A stretch of DNA of 64,000 nt from UBA11855 sp964591705 (lineage in GTDB: Archaea; Thermoproteota; Bathyarchaeia; Bathyarchaeales; Bathycorpusculaceae): the NCBI GenBank assembly GCA_964591705.1, contig CAZQCX010000004.1, forward strand, positions 1 through 64,000. Reading direction: 5' to 3'. Positions 25,588-34,000 of this stretch are shown here, piece by piece. The position numbers were made by a program, and so were the translations under genes. How positions within the stretch are numbered: the stretch's first letter is position 1; every line of letters begins with the position of its first letter. The notes under the pieces are model-generated. The model saw only the letters and a list, made by a program, of their open reading frames with translations, searched no databases and was not told where the DNA came from.

Positions 25588-26253
25588 ATGCACATTCCCG
25601 ATGGCTTCCTTAGTCCCGCGATCGCTGTCGCGATGTTCGCATTAGCTTTTGTTTGTCTAATTTGGTCTTGGAAGAAAGTTCAGGCTACCTATTCCAGATC
25701 TTGTGCATCTGTCTTGGCAATCTCCAGCGCTTTTGTTTTCGCAGCTCAGATGATAAACTACCCTATTGCATTCGGGACGAGCGGGCATCTCGTAGGGGGC
25801 ACCTTTCTTGCCGTGCTCTTGGGTCCCTATGCAGGTATGCTGAGCATGACGATTGTGTTGCTGATGCAGGCGTTGTTCTTCGCTGACGGGGGTCTACTCG
25901 CGTTCGGCGCCAACGTCTTCAACATGGCGGTGATTGGTGCGTCGAGCTTCTTCGTGGTTAAGCTCCTAACTAGGAATCCCAGCAGTCCAGCTCGATTTGC
26001 CTCAAGCGTCTTTTTTGCTTCTTGGCTTTCAGTGGTTGTCGGAGCCTTAGCCTGCGCTCTGGAAATAGGCTTTTCTCCGGTTTTCGCTGGCGCAGGTGGC
26101 GTGCTTGTGACCGTGCCCGTGATGCTGTTTTGGCACGCAATAATCGGCATCGGCGAGGGAGCAATAACCACGATCCTTCTTACTTCGCTACGGCGTTTCA
26201 ATCCGTCGATTCTGAGGAGCTTTTTGCTTCTAAGGGGGAAGGTTAACCAATGA
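25588..26253 (+). CDS. cbiM: CbiM family cobalt/nickel ECF substrate-capture protein
   Basis: S-component of the cobalt or nickel energy-coupling-factor transporter. The mature N-terminus MHIPDGFLSP carries the metal-binding His2 (Met1-His2 ATCUN-like site) that defines the family. Seven hydrophobic segments follow. Length 221 aa is normal. It overlaps the PDGLE gene by 4 bases (ATGA). CbiQ/CbiO-type subunits are at 20.5-22.9 kb on the opposite strand. Confidence 0.92.
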   Translation: MHIPDGFLSPAIAVAMFALAFVCLIWSWKKVQATYSRSCASVLAISSAFVFAAQMINYPIAFGTSGHLVGGTFLAVLLGPYAGMLSMTIVLLMQALFFADGGLLAFGANVFNMAVIGASSFFVVKLLTRNPSSPARFASSVFFASWLSVVVGALACALEIGFSPVFAGAGGVLVTVPVMLFWHAIIGIGEGAITTILLTSLRRFNPSILRSFLLLRGKVNQ

Positions 26254-26546
26254 GGAAGTGCGTGTTGGCTTTCTTGCTGATAGCGGGAGCGCTCGCAGTC
26301 CTGATTCCTTTTGCTTCGACAAGTCCCGATGGACTAGAGAGAGTGGCTGAAACACTTGGAATAGAGGAGGCGCCTCCTTTTTGGAGAGGTTTGATGTTTG
26401 ACTATTCCATAGAGGTTCTGGGCAACTCCTATGTTTCCACCCTAGCTGCTGGCATTTCAGGAATCGCCGTGGTGTTTTTCGCTTCGCTGGTTCTCGGCAA
26501 GGTTCTTTCTATGAAGAGCAATAGCTCCTCTGCGAACGAGATTTGA
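26250..26546 (+). CDS. PDGLE-domain (CbiN/NikN-like) membrane protein
   Basis: 98-residue small partner of CbiM. After an N-terminal membrane helix comes TSPDGLERVAETLG, the PDGLE signature, then an extracytoplasmic loop and a second helix (about 62-88). It fills the role of CbiN in metal ECF transporters, supporting metal loading. Translationally coupled to cbiM. Confidence 0.88.
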   Translation: MRKCVLAFLLIAGALAVLIPFASTSPDGLERVAETLGIEEAPPFWRGLMFDYSIEVLGNSYVSTLAAGISGIAVVFFASLVLGKVLSMKSNSSSANEI

Positions 26547-27196
26547 GCTATATTTGTCTGGGAAATCGACTCCCATCCACAACTGGGGCAATCCACTGTA
26601 GTTCCAGATCCTGTGAGAAAGCTTTGTCGGATGGGTGTTCGTCTAAATCCTGAGGTATTCGCCTGTTGTAATTGTCGCCAGAGGGAAATCGCAGAAACAG
26701 TCCTCCTCAGGTGTCGTTAGTGTGGCTATTGCGATATAAAAAATGACAGCTACTATCATGTGAACAAGGGCCGGCAACTTGCTTGGCAGCCTCGGCGATG
26801 GTAAAGTTCAAGGTACCCGAAAGATTGGCAATTTACCCAGTTGTTCTGCTTGTTTTCAACTATCCGACTGAGAGAAAGGTCTCACGTCGATGTGTTTCGA
26901 GCGTTAGAAGATATAAACTGCTTGATAAGGTCGCTGGTCTGAAAGAGTTAAGCAAGCCTTCAAGCAAGCGGAATTGAGTTCAAAGAAACGGAACGACTGC
27001 CTATAGATTTCAAAGTTGCTGGATAGAGCCTGCAAGGCTGGTCTCTGAACAGGGGAACTCTGAGGCTAAGCTGGAACCGAGCAGTCAAATTCGCCTAGTT
27101 TTCTTCAGGCATCTTAAAATAGCGCGGGTCAAATCTGACGAGGCAACAGTTGACTCGGGGAGAAAACTGATACAGGCGTCAATTAGAAAAAAGGCA
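26547..27196 (+). other. 650-base region with degraded coding sequence
   Basis: No intact gene is evident. The frame of the PDGLE gene remains open after its stop for 57 codons up to a TAG at 26718 and looks like a zinc ribbon (listed separately). Another frame runs open from about 26783 to the SGNH gene with a single TGA at 26975-26977, but has no plausible start after that stop before TTG 27197. The region may be a decayed remnant between two functional clusters. Confidence 0.4.
26631..26804 (+). pseudogene. Zinc-ribbon-like ORF interrupted by an in-frame TAG
   Basis: Reading from ATG 26631 gives MGVRLNPEVFACCNC, about 14 residues, then LLRCR, TAG at 26718-26720, CGYCDIKND, ending at TAA 26802-26804. 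The first pair CCNC and the second pair CR(TAG)CGY sit as two C-x2-C zinc knuckles, with the TAG at a variable position of the second knuckle. That suggests a once-functional zinc ribbon with a nonsense change. Amber readthrough cannot be excluded. Confidence is limited by the short length. Confidence 0.4.
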
Positions 27197-27859
27197 TTGC
27201 AGACGGTGGGAATCGCGTTTCTCATATCGTCATGCCTAATGGTATTTCTTTTCGGAGTCCTAAGCTCTAAATCAACCTTCTCTCGTCAGATCCGGGTTGC
27301 TTGCATAGGCGATAGCATCACTGAGGGATCTGGATATCCCGAGCATCTGCAGATCATGCTTGGAGCAGAATACAAGATTGGGAACTTCGGGGTTTCAGGA
27401 TCAGCCGTGCTCACAAACTCGGATATCCCCTACATTAGTCAGCCAGCCTTCTTGAAGGCTAAGGCTTTCCAGCCTTCAATAGTACTCATACTTCTGGGAA
27501 CAAATGACGCCAAAGAAAGCACTTTCAGATCAGGGGTGAATTTCACGGTCGACTACAAGAAACTGATTTACGAGTATCAATCTCTCGAAAGCAACCCTGA
27601 GATTTGGTTGGTTACGCCCCCTCCAATTTTCGCGAACAACCTCTGCCTGAGCAACGCGAATCTCGAACGAGGCATAATTTCTAGTATCGAGCAAATTGCA
27701 GCGGAACTAAACCTGCCCTTGGTTGACATAAACACAGTTCTCGCCAAATATCCAGAGTATTTCGGTGATGGAATTCACCCCAACCGCGACGGTGCCATGC
27801 TAATCGCAAGTGAGATAGGTCGTGCTCTGACTCTATCCGATACGACCATAGGATGTTGA
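27197..27859 (+). CDS. SGNH/GDSL hydrolase, membrane-anchored or secreted
   Basis: Serine esterase of the SGNH fold. Block I is IGDSITEG, block II NFGVSGS, block III LLGTNDA, and block V DGIHPN, so Ser, Gly, Asn and His are all present. An N-terminal hydrophobic segment (about 5-23) suggests export or anchoring. Start is TTG 27197; the frame is open upstream but contains no start codon. It lies 161 bases before an acyltransferase-3 gene on the same strand, a pairing that often exists as one fused protein (acetylation of cell-surface glycans). Confidence 0.85.
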   Translation: MQTVGIAFLISSCLMVFLFGVLSSKSTFSRQIRVACIGDSITEGSGYPEHLQIMLGAEYKIGNFGVSGSAVLTNSDIPYISQPAFLKAKAFQPSIVLILLGTNDAKESTFRSGVNFTVDYKKLIYEYQSLESNPEIWLVTPPPIFANNLCLSNANLERGIISSIEQIAAELNLPLVDINTVLAKYPEYFGDGIHPNRDGAMLIASEIGRALTLSDTTIGC

Positions 27860-28020
27860 AAGGGACCAAATGAGTTGTTACGCATGGCGATAGTTGCGAC
27901 ATTCTTTCATTCACTTTGCAAGTTATCTTTGTTATCTGGATAAATGCAGTGATGCTGGTCTTCCCAAGTTTTATTAATCTGTTTTGTCCGACAGAGACAG
28001 TGAAGGCAAAGGGAAAGTAA

Positions 28021-29085
28021 TTGGACCCGAAGAGCGGGGGCTCCTCTCTTCCCGTAGATCTCGTGCGCACAGTGGGGATAGTGTTAGTTGTACTTCTGCA
28101 CGCAGCGTCAGAGCCACATGCAGTTGTTGATGTTATGTCGCAGGAAGAGATAGCTCGCTGGGTGGCGTCTGACTTTTATAACTCGTTGGCTCGGCCCTGT
28201 GTTCCTTTGTTCCTTATGCTTGCCGGGGCTCTGCTGCTTCAACCGGGAAAAGTGGACGAGCCGCTCATGGTTTTCTTCAAGAAACGCTGGAGCAGGATAG
28301 GTCTGCCGTTCATATTTTGGGGCATTGCTTACTTTGCGTGGCGCTTCTTCGTCAACGGTGAAGCCCTGACTGCAAGTTCGGTTTTGCAAGGTGTACTCGA
28401 AGGACCGTATATACACTTCTGGTTTCTTTATCTGTTAACTGGTCTGTATTTGGTCACGCCTTTGCTGCGGGTTGTTGTGGCATATTCGAGTCGGAAGCTT
28501 CTCAGATATTTCCTGCTGATTTGGTTTGTGGGCACGTCTCTTGTACGGTTCTTGTCTCTTTTAGGACCATACGCTTTGAATGCCGATGTCTTTCTGCTGG
28601 CGGGGTGGTTGGGTTATTTTGTCTTGGGTATTTACCTCACTAAAGTGCGAGTGCAACCTTCAATTCTGTTTGCGTCCCTCATTTTTAGCTACTTGTGGAC
28701 CATGATTGGCACTTACCTAGTGGTGGGCAGCTTAGGCGAACGTTTCAGCCAGTTCTTTTTTGATTCCTTCAGCTTCAACGTAATCATCGCCTCGGTCTCC
28801 TTGTTTATGATTCTCACATCCGTTAAGCCCCAGACACTCAGTTGCCGCTTTCCTCTGTTAAGCCAATTGGTTCGCAAGATAAGTCAAAATAGTCTGCCAA
28901 TATACTTGTTCCATTTGATGGTTATGGAAACCCTTCAAAAGGGATATCTTGGATTCAGAATTAGCCTCTTGACTATGCACCCTTTTGTGGAAATCCCGCT
29001 GGTCACCGCTGCAACCTTGTTTATATCGCTTGTGCTTATAGTCTTAGTGAAGAAACTACCTGGGGTAGATAGGTTAATCGGTTGA
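28021..29085 (+). CDS. Acyltransferase 3 family membrane protein
   Basis: 354-residue integral membrane acyltransferase with about ten helices. The N-terminal segment DLVRTVGIVLVVLLHAASEP carries the family's early Arg and the conserved His in helix 1. FFKKRWSRIGLPFIFWG is the characteristic R-x-x-R-I-x-x-P motif. It probably transfers acetyl groups to surface polysaccharide or glycan. Start is TTG 28021 with TATA-like GTTTTATTAAT about 50 bases upstream. The partner SGNH gene is adjacent. Confidence 0.85.
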   Translation: MDPKSGGSSLPVDLVRTVGIVLVVLLHAASEPHAVVDVMSQEEIARWVASDFYNSLARPCVPLFLMLAGALLLQPGKVDEPLMVFFKKRWSRIGLPFIFWGIAYFAWRFFVNGEALTASSVLQGVLEGPYIHFWFLYLLTGLYLVTPLLRVVVAYSSRKLLRYFLLIWFVGTSLVRFLSLLGPYALNADVFLLAGWLGYFVLGIYLTKVRVQPSILFASLIFSYLWTMIGTYLVVGSLGERFSQFFFDSFSFNVIIASVSLFMILTSVKPQTLSCRFPLLSQLVRKISQNSLPIYLFHLMVMETLQKGYLGFRISLLTMHPFVEIPLVTAATLFISLVLIVLVKKLPGVDRLIG

Positions 29086-29139
29086 ATCTTCAAAAGCTAG
29101 GAAGGAAACGAATTATCAAAAGAAAAAGTGGGTGGTAAT

Positions 29140-30801
29140 TTAGTCTTCGCCTTCAGGACCGCCAGGCATTCCTCCAGGACCTCCGGGGGCTCCTGGACCG
29201 CCTTTGGGCGATTTGGCAGTTATTACATCGTCTATGCGTAGTATCATTGAAGCGGATTCAGCTGCTGATTTTATGGCTTGCTCTTTCACGACTGTGGGTT
29301 CGATGACTCCCTTCTCAAGACTGTCCTGAATCTTTCCTGTGAAAACGTTGATTCCTTTGTATGTGCCGTCTTCTCTTTCATGTGCCGATCTCAGATCTAC
29401 GAGAACATCTATGGATTCAAGTCCTGCGTTTTCCGCCAGAGTCTTGGGTATAACTTCTACAGCGTCTGCGAAAGCTTCGATTGCAAGCTGTTCTCTTCCG
29501 CCAATTTTTGTAGCGTAGCTTCGGAGTTCTTTGGCGACTTCGATCTCGACTGCCCCTCCGCCTGCAACTATCTTGTTGTTTTCAACTACATCTGAAACCA
29601 CAGATAATGCATCAGTCATTGCTCTTTCGGCTTCGTCAACCATCCTTTCGAGTCCGGCTCTGATGAGAATAGCTACCGAATGTGGGTCTTTGCATCTTTC
29701 AACGAATATCATTTTGTCTTCGCCAATTTTTCGCTCTTCAACCAAGCCTGCCAACCCTAAGTCTTTCGCTTTGAGATCCTTATTGTCAGAAACGATTTTG
29801 CCGCCCGTTGCCCTGGCAAGTTTCTCCATGTCGGATTCTTTTATTCGTCTAGCTGCGATGATTCCTTCTTTCGCGAGGAAATGCTGTACCATGTCATCAA
29901 CGCCTTTTTGGCAGAAAACCACGTTTGCGCCTGCAGATTTGATTTTGTCAGCCATCTCTTTTAGCATGTCTGTTTCTTGGTCTAAGAATGCTTTCATCTG
30001 GGTTGGGTCTTTGATGCGGATTTCCGCGCTGATCTCGGTTTTCTCGATTTCAAGTGCAGAATCTAGTAGTGCGATTTTTGCGTTTTCTTTCTTCTTGGGC
30101 ATTCCAGGGTGAACGACTTCCTTGTCTACGATTATGCCTTTCACCAACTGTGATTCCAATAGGCTCTTTCCTGCTTTCTTCACGAGTTGAATGTTGTCGA
30201 TGTCTGCGAGCATCTTGTCGCCTCGTTTCTCGGTAATTAGCTTCACTGCCTCAATTGCAATTTCTGCTAAATGTTCTCTTGCAGCACCGATTGCTTTGCC
30301 GCTTGTTGAAGTTAGTGCAACTTCAAGGAGTTTTTTTCGGTCGTTGATATCTACGGGAACTGAGACTTTGTTTATTGTTTCGATGGCTTTTTGCACTGCT
30401 TTTCGATAGCCGCTGACAAGGAGTGTTGGGTGTATGTTTTGGTCTAAGAGTTCCTCTGCTTTCTTGAGGAGTTCGCTTGCAAGGATGACTGTTGTGGTTG
30501 TTCCGTCGCCGACCATGTCGTCTTGGGTCTTTGAGATTTCAACCATCATTTTGGCTGCTGGGTGCTCTACGTCTATTTCGTTGAGGATTGCTGCGCCGTC
30601 GTTTGTGATTGTGATGTCGCCCAAACTGTCGATGAGCATTTTGTCCATTCCGCGGGGTCCCAGCGTGGTTTTCAGCACTTCGCCGATTACGCGTGCTGCC
30701 ATTATGTTGTTTCTCTGAGCTTCCTTGCCTCTGTTTCTGGTTGTGCCCTCTTTGAGTATGAGGACTGGCTGTCCTGAACCTGTAGTAGTCAAATATGCCA
30801 T
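29140..30801 (-). CDS. Thermosome subunit (group II chaperonin)
   Basis: ATP-driven protein-folding chaperonin of the CCT/thermosome type. Motifs are TTLGPRGMDKMLID, GDGTTTTVILASELL and the hinge motif GGGAVEIEVAKELR. The C-terminus is Gly/Pro-rich with GGMPGG repeats, typical of thermosomes. I start at ATG 30801 (MAYLTTTGSG), 553 aa, which has a GAGGT ribosome site 9 bases upstream; the frame continues to 30864 but that adds an unlikely leader. It works with prefoldin beta, whose gene is 5 kb away. Confidence 0.96.
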   Translation of the reverse strand: MAYLTTTGSGQPVLILKEGTTRNRGKEAQRNNIMAARVIGEVLKTTLGPRGMDKMLIDSLGDITITNDGAAILNEIDVEHPAAKMMVEISKTQDDMVGDGTTTTVILASELLKKAEELLDQNIHPTLLVSGYRKAVQKAIETINKVSVPVDINDRKKLLEVALTSTSGKAIGAAREHLAEIAIEAVKLITEKRGDKMLADIDNIQLVKKAGKSLLESQLVKGIIVDKEVVHPGMPKKKENAKIALLDSALEIEKTEISAEIRIKDPTQMKAFLDQETDMLKEMADKIKSAGANVVFCQKGVDDMVQHFLAKEGIIAARRIKESDMEKLARATGGKIVSDNKDLKAKDLGLAGLVEERKIGEDKMIFVERCKDPHSVAILIRAGLERMVDEAERAMTDALSVVSDVVENNKIVAGGGAVEIEVAKELRSYATKIGGREQLAIEAFADAVEVIPKTLAENAGLESIDVLVDLRSAHEREDGTYKGINVFTGKIQDSLEKGVIEPTVVKEQAIKSAAESASMILRIDDVITAKSPKGGPGAPGGPGGMPGGPEGED

Positions 30802-30865
30802 TTGATCAAACCTCACTTTGGTTGTGGAATTCTTTTTTATCGGATTTATGCAAAAATCACCCAAA

Positions 30866-30874
30866 AATATAAAC
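30866..30874 (-). promoter_or_regulatory. TATA box of thermosome gene
   Basis: On the minus strand GTTTATATT precedes TTTGGG, about 70 bases before the start codon. This predicts a leader of about 40 bases, consistent with the Shine-Dalgarno site seen there. Confidence 0.5.
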
Positions 30875-31028
30875 TTTTACCCTTAAGCTTCTGCGTTTAA
30901 TCCCAGATTATATGGGGTGCGTCTTTTTTGTTTTCTGAAGCGGACCGCTGATTGTTCATTGAAGCAGGAAGAATTGTCTCCAATGGGGCGGTTGGATACT
31001 TGCTTTCATGAAGATAGCATTCCAGCTT

Positions 31029-34000
31029 TCACTTGACAGAATTGAGAGGAGAAGTGGGTGGCGTCATCCATGCTTTTTCACCTTCGCCTTCGAGTTTGCA
31101 TTCTATTGGGAGGGTTATGGTGAAGGTTGAACCTTTGCCTTCAGTGCTGTCAACGGTGATTCTGCCTTGGTGCGCCTCTACGATGCGCTTGCAGATGGCT
31201 AAGCCGAATCCCATGCCTTGCGCCTTCGTTGTCACCAGGGGCGTAAAGACTTTGCTCATGGTCTCTTTTGTCATGCCTATGCCTGTGTCTGAGAAGAAAA
31301 TTTCCAAACTGTCGCCTATTTGTCGGCTCTTCACTTTGAGCGTTCCTCCTTGAGGCATTGCGTCAATTGCATTCTTCAATAGGTTGATGAAGACCCTGAG
31401 CAACTTGTTTTGATCGACGCTTATGAAAGGTTCATTCGCTAAATAGTTCACCGTTTCGATGTTTTCTGGGATTCTGATTGTTGACAGTGCTCGCTCTAAA
31501 AGCTCTCGAGGTGAGCAGCTCTCGATCTCAAGCTTGGGTTCCTTTGAATAGTCTAGCAGATCATTTATGACCTTGTCCGCGTACGTGATGGAACTGTCAA
31601 TGATTTCGAAGATTTTCTTGGCGTCGGCATTGCCTTGGTTTGCCTGTGTCTTTTTCGCATAGTAAATGGCGTTCCTTATTGCACTCAGCGGATTGCGCAG
31701 ATCATGTCCAACCATGCCTGCCAATTCTCCGATGGCGGCATACCTTTCTGCTTTCAGCAAAAGCTCATTCGCTCGTTTCAGTTCAGTTGTTCGTTCTTCG
31801 ATGGTTCGTTCTAGGTCTCTGGAGTATTTTTCAATTCGTTCTTGGAGCAGTTTTTGTTCAGTAATGTCTTTCTGAACTGAAATAGAGTGGAGCAAGTTGC
31901 CATTATTATCATAGAAAGGATTAACACTAAGCAAGACTGTTCGTTCTTCTCCCTTTTTTGTGATTATTGTGAGTTCTTCATTGTCTATTTTTCCAGTTTC
32001 TAGAAATTTCTGAAACAGTCTTTTGGCTTTTTCTCGCGACGAAGGCGCGTAGATAGTGAATAAGGATTTGCCAACTAGCTCTTCCTTGTCATAACCGAAG
32101 CTTTCCAGTGCACACTTGTTGATATCCAAGAATGTTCCCTTAGGCGAAACCATATAGCAATATACTGGAGCGTTTTCGAAAATCAGCCTAAACTTCCGTT
32201 CACTTCTGCGTAAGGCTTCTTCTTTATCTCTTATCTCGGTTAAGTCGGTGAAGATCCATTGCTGAGCAGGCTTTCCATCATAAGTCATTGGTTGGTTGTA
32301 ACAAAGAACAGGCAATTCTTTGCCATCTGACTTGATTAAGCTAATTTCTATTGGCGCAATTTTCGATCCTGTCACCATTCTTTCCCCATACTCTGAAACT
32401 AATTTGTGGTGACTATTCGGAATATGCCTTTCAATTTGCTTCTGCGTGTCGAAGGAGAACGAATTCAACTCTTCAACTGTATAACCCAGTTTTTCAGTTG
32501 TAATGGGGTTGGCATACTTTATGTGGGCGTCTTGGAGAATGATCACCATCTGAGGCAAATTCTCAACAAGCAGCCTGTATTTTTCCTCAGACTCTCGCAA
32601 CTTCGTGTCACTTCTCTTGCGTTCTGTGATGTCTCTTGCGATGCTCAAAATCGCTTTTTCTCCCCTGTAGCTAACAATGCTAGAGCTAATTTCCACTGGC
32701 ATCTGGTTTCCGTCTTTGCTTGTGTGCACTGTTTCAAAAACCTGCGTTCCAACAGTAGGCAGACGATCGATGAGGTTTTTGACGCGGTTGCTGTCTAGAT
32801 GTTTGTCTATTCCTGCGATGTCCATAGAAAGCAATTCCTCTTTGGAGTAACCCAGCACTTTGACCGCTGCGTCATTTACATCGAGAAAGTTACCGTCGAA
32901 ACCGATAACCCAGACCGACTCAGTCATTCCATTGATTAGCTCTCTATATTTTGCCTCGCTTGTTCTCAGCGCATCTTCACTCTCTTTTCGTTCTGCTATG
33001 TTTTTTGCAATATGTACCGTCCCGACCAGTTGACCTTCATTGTTGAAAATTGGGGAGTCAGTCACGAGCAGTGGACAACCAAGATTCGGGTCATTTATTT
33101 CTTCAGTCACCGACATTCCTGTTGCTATTGTCTTAGCATGAGGGCAATTCAGCCAAGGTTGTTTTGTGCCATGGATGATCTCAAAGCAAAGTCTCCCTTG
33201 TAATTCTGAAGGCTTTTTCTTCAATGCAGTGCACAATGCTTTGTTGGCTCTTGTGATTCTGTAGTCTTTGTCTACAATGAAGACAAAATCGCTAATTGCA
33301 TCAAAGGTTCTTTCCCATTCCTGTGCAGCTCTCGCGAGCTGCTCTTCTGCCTTCTTCACTTCTGAGACATCGTTGTAGACAGCCACTATATTGCCACTAG
33401 GCAGTCTGTAGACCCAGTTTTCTCTCCACCCCCTGACGCGTGTGTCCCTGTAGAATCTGCTAGGAATATGCTCCGCAAGACCCGACCGATGAACCCTCCT
33501 GAAAACGTCTAGCAGACCGAATTTTTTGACCCCTGGAAAGACATCTGTCACGCGTTTCCCCAAGATGTCCTTCTTTCTGGTGTGCTCAATATGTTCGGCA
33601 GCTTTGTTGAAGTCCAAGAATATGAAGTCGGAACCGTCGTCGATGGGTCGATAGACCGCAATACCGCAGGGAGCGGTGTCGAATAGTTGTCTGTATTTCT
33701 TTTCAGATTCTCTTACGATTTTTTCTGCTCTTCTCCGAATAGTGATATCCGTGACAAAAGCGTAATAGTGTGTCACATTCCCCTTCTCGTCAACAAATGG
33801 ATGAACGACAAGCTCAACTGGCACCATAGTGCCATCTTTGCGGATGTATTCCTTCTGGTATTGCACAGGTCTCTTTGTGCACTGCAATTCCTGAAGTTTT
33901 GTTTCTTCGGTTTTTCTGTATTCTGGAGGTGTCAAATCCTTGCTCCAGCTAATTTTCGAAAGTTCATCTTCGGTATAGCCGGTAAGTTTTCTGTATGCAT

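Noticed and set aside
26783..26977. 64-codon plus-strand frame before the SGNH gene
   Set aside because: No recognisable motif; it is in frame with the SGNH gene but separated by a stop and without a start after it.
30802..30864. N-terminal extension of the thermosome gene
   Set aside because: Thermosomes begin near MA-x-L-x-GG-like sequence, ATG 30801 has a Shine-Dalgarno site, and the TATA box fits that start.
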